Of a DNA stretch of 11,129 bases, positions 7,199 to 11,129 are shown piece after piece. Each line of letters opens with the position of its first letter. Within the stretch, counting starts at the first letter, position 1. Under the pieces are notes generated by a model, which saw only the letters and a program-made list of their open reading frames with translations, had not been told where the DNA came from and did no database searches. Both the position numbers and the translations under genes were made by a program. This DNA comes from Flavobacteriales bacterium (lineage in GTDB: Bacteria > Bacteroidota > Bacteroidia > Flavobacteriales > Flavobacteriaceae), in contig QIIH01000461.1 of assembly GCA_003229235.1 (NCBI GenBank), positions 1 to 11,129 on the forward strand, in the 5' to 3' direction.

Positions 7199-8152
7199 TT
7201 GAACGAACTTATCATCGAAATTACCCAATTGAATCCTCGTGAATTATTTGGACAACAAAACGCCAATATCGAACTCCTAAAAAAGTATTTCCCTAAACTA
7301 AAAATCGTGGCAAGAGGAAGCAAAATGAAGGTTTATGGCGAACCAGAATTGCTCGAAGAATTTGACAAACGTTTTACAATGATCATGGATCATTATCTTG
7401 AATACAATAAGCTTGACGAGAATTCGATAGAGCGAGTACTTACTAGTAACTCTAAAGAAGATTACAAGACTTCTGCTAAAAGCGGTGATGTACTGCTACA
7501 TGGCGTTAACGGAAAATTAATTAAAGCACAGACTGTAAACCAACGTAAATTGGTAGAATCTATGTGCAAAAACGACATGGTTTTTGCTGTTGGCCCAGCT
7601 GGTACTGGTAAAACCTATACAGGAGTTGCTTTGGCCGTAAGAGCACTTAAGCAAAAAGAAGTAAAGCGAATTATTCTCACAAGACCGGCTGTTGAGGCTG
7701 GAGAGAATCTTGGGTTTTTACCAGGGGATTTAAAAGAGAAGCTCGATCCTTATATGCAGCCACTATATGATGCGTTACGAGATATGATTCCGAACGAAAC
7801 TTTAGAGTCATATATAGAGAAAGGCTCTATACAAATTGCACCTATGGCCTTTATGCGTGGCCGAACTTTAGACAATGCATTTGTGATTTTAGATGAGGCA
7901 CAAAACACAACCCACGCACAAATGAAGATGTTTTTAACCCGTATGGGTAAAAATGCAAAATTCATGATTACTGGCGATCCAGGGCAAATAGATTTGCCTA
8001 GACGTGTTACTTCTGGACTAAAAGAAGCTTTATTAGTATTAAAGAACGTCGAGGGTGTTGGGATTATCCACTTAGACGACAAAGACGTAATACGTCACAA
8101 ATTGGTTAGGGAAGTAATCGCAGCTTATAAATCTATAGAGAACAGAGATTAA
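7199..8152 (+). CDS. phoH: PhoH family ATPase
   Basis: PhoH-like proteins are P-loop ATPases of the superfamily 1 helicase fold, often linked to RNA metabolism; the precise role is not settled. The 317-residue length is typical. An N-terminal RNA-binding-like region covers about 1-95. The ATPase core has Walker A GPAGTGKT at 132-139, [17 protein letters not shown] at 161-177, Walker B FVILDEAQ at 228-235 and the sensor [10 protein letters not shown] at 256-265. The start is TTG at 7199: the family N-terminus (NELIIEI...[10 protein letters not shown]) begins exactly there, no ATG lies upstream in frame, and the first internal ATG (residue 43) would remove conserved residues. The stop lies 1 nt before purC (TAAGATG), so the two form an operon. 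The long leader carries repeat element A. Confidence 0.95.
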   Translation: MNELIIEITQLNPRELFGQQNANIELLKKYFPKLKIVARGSKMKVYGEPELLEEFDKRFTMIMDHYLEYNKLDENSIERVLTSNSKEDYKTSAKSGDVLLHGVNGKLIKAQTVNQRKLVESMCKNDMVFAVGPAGTGKTYTGVALAVRALKQKEVKRIILTRPAVEAGENLGFLPGDLKEKLDPYMQPLYDALRDMIPNETLESYIEKGSIQIAPMAFMRGRTLDNAFVILDEAQNTTHAQMKMFLTRMGKNAKFMITGDPGQIDLPRRVTSGLKEALLVLKNVEGVGIIHLDDKDVIRHKLVREVIAAYKSIENRD

Positions 8153-8153
8153 G

Positions 8154-9107
8154 ATGAGTAATACCCTTACCCAGACCAACTTTAATTTTCCTGGCCAAAA
8201 AAGTGTTTACCATGGCAAAGTACGCGAGGTTTATACATTAGAAAACGACATTTTGCTTATGGTAGCAACAGATCGCCTTAGTGCTTTTGATGTAGTGATG
8301 CCAAAAGGAGTTCCTTTTAAGGGACAGATACTGAATCAGATTGCTACCAAAATGATGCAACTTACTCAAGAGATTGTTCCTAATTGGTTATTGGCTACAC
8401 CAGATCCCAATGTAGCGATAGGAGTGGCTTGTGAACCCTTTAAGGTAGAGATGGTTATTCGTGGTTATATGAGTGGTCACGCGGCTCGTGAGTATAAAGC
8501 TGGCAAACGTATATTATGCGGAGTTGATATGCCCGATGGAATGAAGCAGAATGATGCTTTTCCTATGCCTATAATTACACCTGCAACAAAGGCCGAACAG
8601 GGCGATCATGACGAAGACATTTCGCGAGAGGATATTCTTAAAAGAGGTATTGTTTCTGTCGACGACTACATGGTACTAGAGGATTATACAAAAAAACTTT
8701 TTAAACGCGGAACAGAGATAGCAGCGGCTCAGGGTTTAATTTTAGTTGATACTAAATACGAATTTGGTAAAACCAAAGAGGGCAAAATAGTATTGATAGA
8801 CGAAATTCACACTCCAGATTCGTCACGTTACTTTTATGCAGAAGGCTATCAAGAACGCCAACAAAACGACGAATCTCAAAAACAATTGTCTAAAGAGTTT
8901 GTGCGACAATGGCTTATTCAAAATGGTTTTCAGGGTTTAGAGGGGCAGCAATTACCAGAAATGAGTGATGGTTATATCGAGACAGTGTCCCACCGCTATA
9001 TTGAGCTTTACGAAAATATTACTGGCGATGCTTTTATTAAAGCCGATGTTTCTGAGATAGAATCACGAATAGAGAACAACGTTTTGTCTTATTTAAAAAC
9101 GCTCTAG
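8154..9107 (+). CDS. purC: Phosphoribosylaminoimidazole-succinocarboxamide synthase (SAICAR synthase)
   Basis: PurC joins aspartate to CAIR with ATP to give SAICAR in de novo purine synthesis. At 317 residues it belongs to the longer, yeast-like class rather than the roughly 240-residue Escherichia coli class. Signatures are GKVREVY at 21-27, [13 protein letters not shown] at 38-50, [17 protein letters not shown] at 98-114, [17 protein letters not shown] at 141-157, LVDTKYEFG at 197-205 and [13 protein letters not shown] at 214-226. It follows phoH with a 1-nt gap and is probably translated by coupling. Its stop TAG is 31 nt from the degraded DUF1304-like remnant and 62 nt from repeat element B, with no other terminator visible, so element B may form the 3' hairpin of the transcript. 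Confidence 0.98.
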   Translation: MSNTLTQTNFNFPGQKSVYHGKVREVYTLENDILLMVATDRLSAFDVVMPKGVPFKGQILNQIATKMMQLTQEIVPNWLLATPDPNVAIGVACEPFKVEMVIRGYMSGHAAREYKAGKRILCGVDMPDGMKQNDAFPMPIITPATKAEQGDHDEDISREDILKRGIVSVDDYMVLEDYTKKLFKRGTEIAAAQGLILVDTKYEFGKTKEGKIVLIDEIHTPDSSRYFYAEGYQERQQNDESQKQLSKEFVRQWLIQNGFQGLEGQQLPEMSDGYIETVSHRYIELYENITGDAFIKADVSEIESRIENNVLSYLKTL

Positions 9108-9138
9108 TAACACTAATGCTATCGCAACTAGGGCTAGG

Positions 9139-9393
9139 TCCCTTGGTGGTTCAGGCGAACATTTCGAAATGAAGTGATCTTGATTTTTTGTTTTTAACCG
9201 AAAATGACTGAAATTTGTACAGATGAGGCACTTTTCGTAAGGCATAGCAGAGCTACGCATAAGAAAAGTAACAAAATATGGACAAATTTCAGTCATTTTT
9301 TAGGAAATAGAAAAAGGCAAGATGACTTCAATACAAAAAGTAAAGATGCAAGACTGCAACCAGACCAATAAAAATATTCTTTAAGATTTCCAT
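9139..9393 (-). pseudogene. Broken DUF1304-like membrane protein gene, split by repeat element B
   Basis: An ATG at 9391-9393, 7 nt behind the lipid A deacylase stop and on the same strand, opens a 21-codon ORF ending at 9328. It contains FIGLVAVLHLYFLY, which resembles the first helix of DUF1304 proteins (GLVAxxHLYxLY-LEMF-W pattern, from memory). Beyond element B, at 9139-9168, the same phase reads FEMFA-stop-TTKG, resembling the family continuation EMFAW-TTKGP with the Trp codon TGG changed to TGA. Removing about 162 nt (9169-9330) restores a continuous frame. After TTKGP the similarity ends and purC is reached, so the rest of the gene is lost. The N-terminal half is the stronger evidence; the second half is short and could be chance. 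Confidence 0.5.
9170..9330 (-). repeat. Palindromic repeat element, copy B, behind purC
   Basis: This is a 161-nt near-palindrome, inverted relative to copy A. Outer arms TGAAGTGATCTTG (9170-9182) and CAAGATGACTTCA (9318-9330) pair at 12 of 13 positions. Inner arms AAAATGACTGAAATTTGT (9201-9218) and ACAAATTTCAGTCATTTT (9282-9299) pair perfectly over 18 bp. The tip GCATAGC-AGA-GCTACGC (9242-9258) closes the hairpin with one G-T wobble, and CACTTTTC/GAAAAGTaA stretches bridge tip and inner arms. The fold therefore runs nearly end to end. It lacks a transposase and contains only an incidental ORF. It may also act as a terminator for phoH-purC. Confidence 0.88.
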
Positions 9394-9400
9394 TGTTCAG

Positions 9401-10663
9401 TTATTTACCCTTTGTTGGGAGTTTATACACATACCCTAAACTTAATTCTGAAAAATCTGCTTGGCCTAAATTTGCGGTAATATGAGCCGCTAAAAATACA
9501 TTGTGAACCGGTGCAGCATCTGTCCCAAAAAGGTAGTATTTTAATCCGAGTTGGGTCGCTATTCGCTTTTTTAGCTCATACTTAGTGTTAAATTCGCCTA
9601 GCATCCATCCTTCTGGAATATCACGTGGCGTATTGTCCCAACCTTCGTTTATTCGCCAGTCAATTTGATACCCAGGCTTGTGAAAATTATAGCCTAATTG
9701 GAATTCTAATGCGATATGATTCATTAATATTTCGCCATTTATGGTAAGGGCAAAATTAGTAGCATAGCGCCAAGGATTTTCCTTAAAACGTTCAAATTCT
9801 CGACCATCCTGAACTAACGATTCGTTGTCCTTAACATAATCGTAGTAGTGCTCGTAAAAGCGATACGTAAAGCCTATACCAAACTTGAATGTATTATTGT
9901 AAACCCAACCATATTCCCCAGCGATTGTGTAAACATTCTTTTTGTCATTAAATGATAATGCCAATACGTTTAATCCATGACCGTAGCGTAGGCTTACATA
10001 TCTGTAAACCGATCGCTCAAAATCATTGTCCATGGTTTCGTTGTCAGGGGCTTCGTATTTAGGATTATGTATCAAAGCAGAAACGCTCATTAGGGCCGAG
10101 TTAAATCCTTGATTGAGCAAGCGGCTATGCCCATTAGAATGATGTGCATAGCCCACACCAACACGCCAATCAATATTTCGAGATTGGTAAACATTATAAT
10201 AAAAATTCAATTTAAAGGCCCAAGTAAAATCTGTAGTAACCGCTTGGTTTTGAGGATTAGTTACGGCATCATATTCCTCGGTAAAATACGAGCCTCCAAT
10301 TCCGACAAGAGCGGTTAGATTTTGTTTTTTTAGCAGATTAAATTCTATATACGGGAGTAAGGTAAAGCCCAGGCCCAAACTATCTATATTGCCAAAATCG
10401 GTAATGCTAAAACTAAGCCCAGTTTTTGGCCGCTTAAGCCTATAGGCCCATTCCTGAGGGTTGTAATCGTGCTTTCGTCCTATGCTAAAAACCAGTTGTT
10501 TTTGCAGACTGGTATCGGGAAATCCGTCATTAGATTCGAAGGTTTGCCCAATCATAAATTCTGGCATAAGAGTTTCAGAATTTTCCTTCCAGTTATTTTC
10601 TTGCTGCCCATGAGTATTCAGAAATGCAATAATGATCAATAGACTGCTAAAAATATACCTCAT
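9401..10663 (-). CDS. Acyloxyacyl hydrolase / PagL-like lipid A 3-O-deacylase
   Basis: PagL-type enzymes are outer-membrane beta-barrels that remove the 3-O-linked acyl chain of lipid A. Residues 1-20 form a signal peptide (hydrophobic FSSLLIIIAFL, probable cleavage after THGQ). The region 35-200 has alternating barrel strands and the PagL motif GYAHHSNGH at 171-179, in which His174 and Ser176 match the catalytic His-x-Ser. The usual catalytic Glu twelve residues after the Ser would fall near 188, where the sequence reads GFNSA with Asn188. A second half (about 215-420) adds further barrel-like strands, making it much longer than Pseudomonas PagL (about 170 residues), as is common for Bacteroidetes members. 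The end lies 7 nt before the ATG of the broken DUF1304-like gene, suggesting a former operon. Activity is inferred, not certain. Confidence 0.82.
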   Translation of the reverse strand: MRYIFSSLLIIIAFLNTHGQQENNWKENSETLMPEFMIGQTFESNDGFPDTSLQKQLVFSIGRKHDYNPQEWAYRLKRPKTGLSFSITDFGNIDSLGLGFTLLPYIEFNLLKKQNLTALVGIGGSYFTEEYDAVTNPQNQAVTTDFTWAFKLNFYYNVYQSRNIDWRVGVGYAHHSNGHSRLLNQGFNSALMSVSALIHNPKYEAPDNETMDNDFERSVYRYVSLRYGHGLNVLALSFNDKKNVYTIAGEYGWVYNNTFKFGIGFTYRFYEHYYDYVKDNESLVQDGREFERFKENPWRYATNFALTINGEILMNHIALEFQLGYNFHKPGYQIDWRINEGWDNTPRDIPEGWMLGEFNTKYELKKRIATQLGLKYYLFGTDAAPVHNVFLAAHITANLGQADFSELSLGYVYKLPTKGK

Positions 10664-10686
10664 TGTTTGGTCAGGTTAAGAAGTGT

Positions 10687-10715
10687 CAAATTAGGTTTTT
10701 ACTTGGGAATATCAA
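10687..10715 (-). promoter_or_regulatory. Possible promoter of the lipid A deacylase gene
   Basis: On the minus strand a TTG (10713-10715) is followed after 19 nt by TAATTTG (10687-10693), a -7 box one base shorter than TAnnTTTG. It would give a leader of about 20 nt. Motif evidence only. For the divergent symporter gene I see only a weak TAACTTTA at 10744-10751. Confidence 0.3.
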
Positions 10716-10788
10716 AACGGCTATTAAAATGATAGGGGCTCTTTAACTTTAAAATATTAGTTATAAATTACCGCTCAAATCATCTAAA

Positions 10789-11129
10789 ATGCAGCAGCTA
10801 GAATCTTTCTTTTCTTGGGCCTCGGGATTTGTTTGGGGCTTGCCAATGGTATTATTATTAATAGGAGGAGGAATCTATCTTCTGGTGCTTTCTAAATTTG
10901 TACCATTTCGATATTTACGTCATGCGATAAGCGTGCTACGTGGAAAATACGACGATCCTAACGACCCAGGGCAAATAAATCACTTTGAAGCATTAACAAC
11001 GGCTTTATCTGCTACTGTTGGGATGGGTAACATTGCAGGAGTTGCTGTAGCTATAGCTATTGGCGGCCCTGGAGCAGTGTTTTGGATGTGGGTGAGTGCC
11101 GTAGTAGGGATGTCTACAAAGTTTTTTAC
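10789..11129 (+). CDS. Alanine/glycine:cation symporter (AGCS family), N-terminal part
   Basis: The gene runs off the right edge of the window after 113 codons. AGCS proteins import alanine or glycine with Na+ or H+ across the inner membrane. The visible part begins MQQLESFFSWASGFVWGLP, followed by a first helix (about 18-35, PMVLLLIGGGIYLLVLS), a basic loop, and the family signature TALSATVGMGNIAGVAVAIA at about 70-89, continuing GGPGAVFWMWVSAVVGMSTKF. This loop-and-helix signature is diagnostic of the family. The start ATG at 10789 is preceded by an in-frame stop at 10750 with no other candidate between. It is divergent from the lipid A deacylase gene and is not evidently linked to it. Confidence 0.93.
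   Translation, partial: MQQLESFFSWASGFVWGLPMVLLLIGGGIYLLVLSKFVPFRYLRHAISVLRGKYDDPNDPGQINHFEALTTALSATVGMGNIAGVAVAIAIGGPGAVFWMWVSAVVGMSTKFF

Noticed and set aside
7048..7242. 64-codon plus-strand ORF in the phoH leader
   Set aside because: It covers element A and then runs into phoH in another frame. It has no recognisable domain, and the phoH frame explains the DNA from 7199.
9104..9131. Imperfect inverted repeat CTAGT...ACTAG after purC as a terminator
   Set aside because: Only five bases pair at the ends and no T-run follows; element B nearby is a far stronger hairpin.
9093..9296. 67-codon minus-strand ORF beginning MTEICPYFVTF
   Set aside because: It lies wholly over palindromic element B and overlaps the end of purC. 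Its counterpart in copy A (on the plus strand from about 7026) does not stay open in the same way, so it is a by-product of the repeat.
6993..9330. Composite transposon carrying phoH-purC
   Set aside because: No transposase gene, no target duplication outside the pair, and phoH-purC are core genes with base composition like their neighbours. Two independent insertions are simpler.
9170..9330. Retron-like non-coding RNA (outer inverted repeats around a long hairpin)
   Set aside because: No reverse transcriptase ORF is anywhere in the window, and the second copy with eroded inner arm does not fit an msr-msd layout.
10744..10751. TAACTTTA as the -7 box of the symporter gene
   Set aside because: The last base does not match and no TTG lies at a suitable distance upstream, so I did not list it as a promoter.
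1..11129. CRISPR array, tRNA or rRNA genes
   Set aside because: No evenly spaced short direct repeats, no cloverleaf with the T-loop consensus, and no rRNA-like conserved stretches were seen in the non-coding gaps.

Overview
The window looks like the chromosome of a marine-type member of the Flavobacteriaceae (Bacteroidetes). The evidence is AT-rich DNA, -7 boxes of the Bacteroidetes form TAnnTTTG, gliding-motility genes of the GldF/GldG families, and a SAM hydrolase / monooxygenase / Gld cluster of flavobacterial style. Species cannot be named from this sequence alone. Most genes are housekeeping genes; the unusual content lies in the two intergenic regions on either side of phoH-purC.

Layout. 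From the left: mnmE (tRNA wobble modification, minus strand), then divergently a possible 46-residue membrane peptide and a DUF4870 membrane protein (plus strand). A strong two-way terminator separates these from dnaN (sliding clamp, minus strand). Upstream of dnaN on the same strand is a tight operon transcribed SAM hydrolase, then a small ABM-fold protein, then one long ORF in which the ABC permease GldF and the extracytoplasmic protein GldG are fused. Divergent from it is the phoH-purC pair (plus strand, 1-base gap). Next come a PagL-like lipid A deacylase gene (minus strand) with a broken DUF1304-like gene directly behind it, and the start of an alanine/glycine:cation symporter gene cut by the window edge. 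Positions 1-53 hold nothing I recognise beyond the end of mnmE.

Hidden structure. A palindromic element of about 160 nt occurs twice, in opposite orientations, flanking phoH-purC: copy A in the phoH leader (6993-7152) and copy B behind purC (9170-9330). Their 134-nt cores are about 87% identical by hand alignment. The outermost arms differ completely between copies, yet in each copy the two arms are complementary to each other, and one tip base pair also covaries. This suggests that the folded shape is what is maintained. Copy B appears to sit inside a DUF1304-like gene: the N-terminus is readable on one side, and the continuation EMFA-stop-TTKGP on the other, in phase if about 162 nt are removed. 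No transposase is present, so the element resembles a MITE or REP-like element moved in trans, or a structured RNA spread by such a mechanism.

How the genes work together. SAM hydrolase, the ABM protein and GldFG are probably co-transcribed, with start/stop overlap between the last two. dnaN has its own -7 box but no visible terminator separates it from gldFG. phoH and purC are co-transcribed and would carry copy A in the 5' leader and copy B, reversed, in the 3' region of the same RNA.
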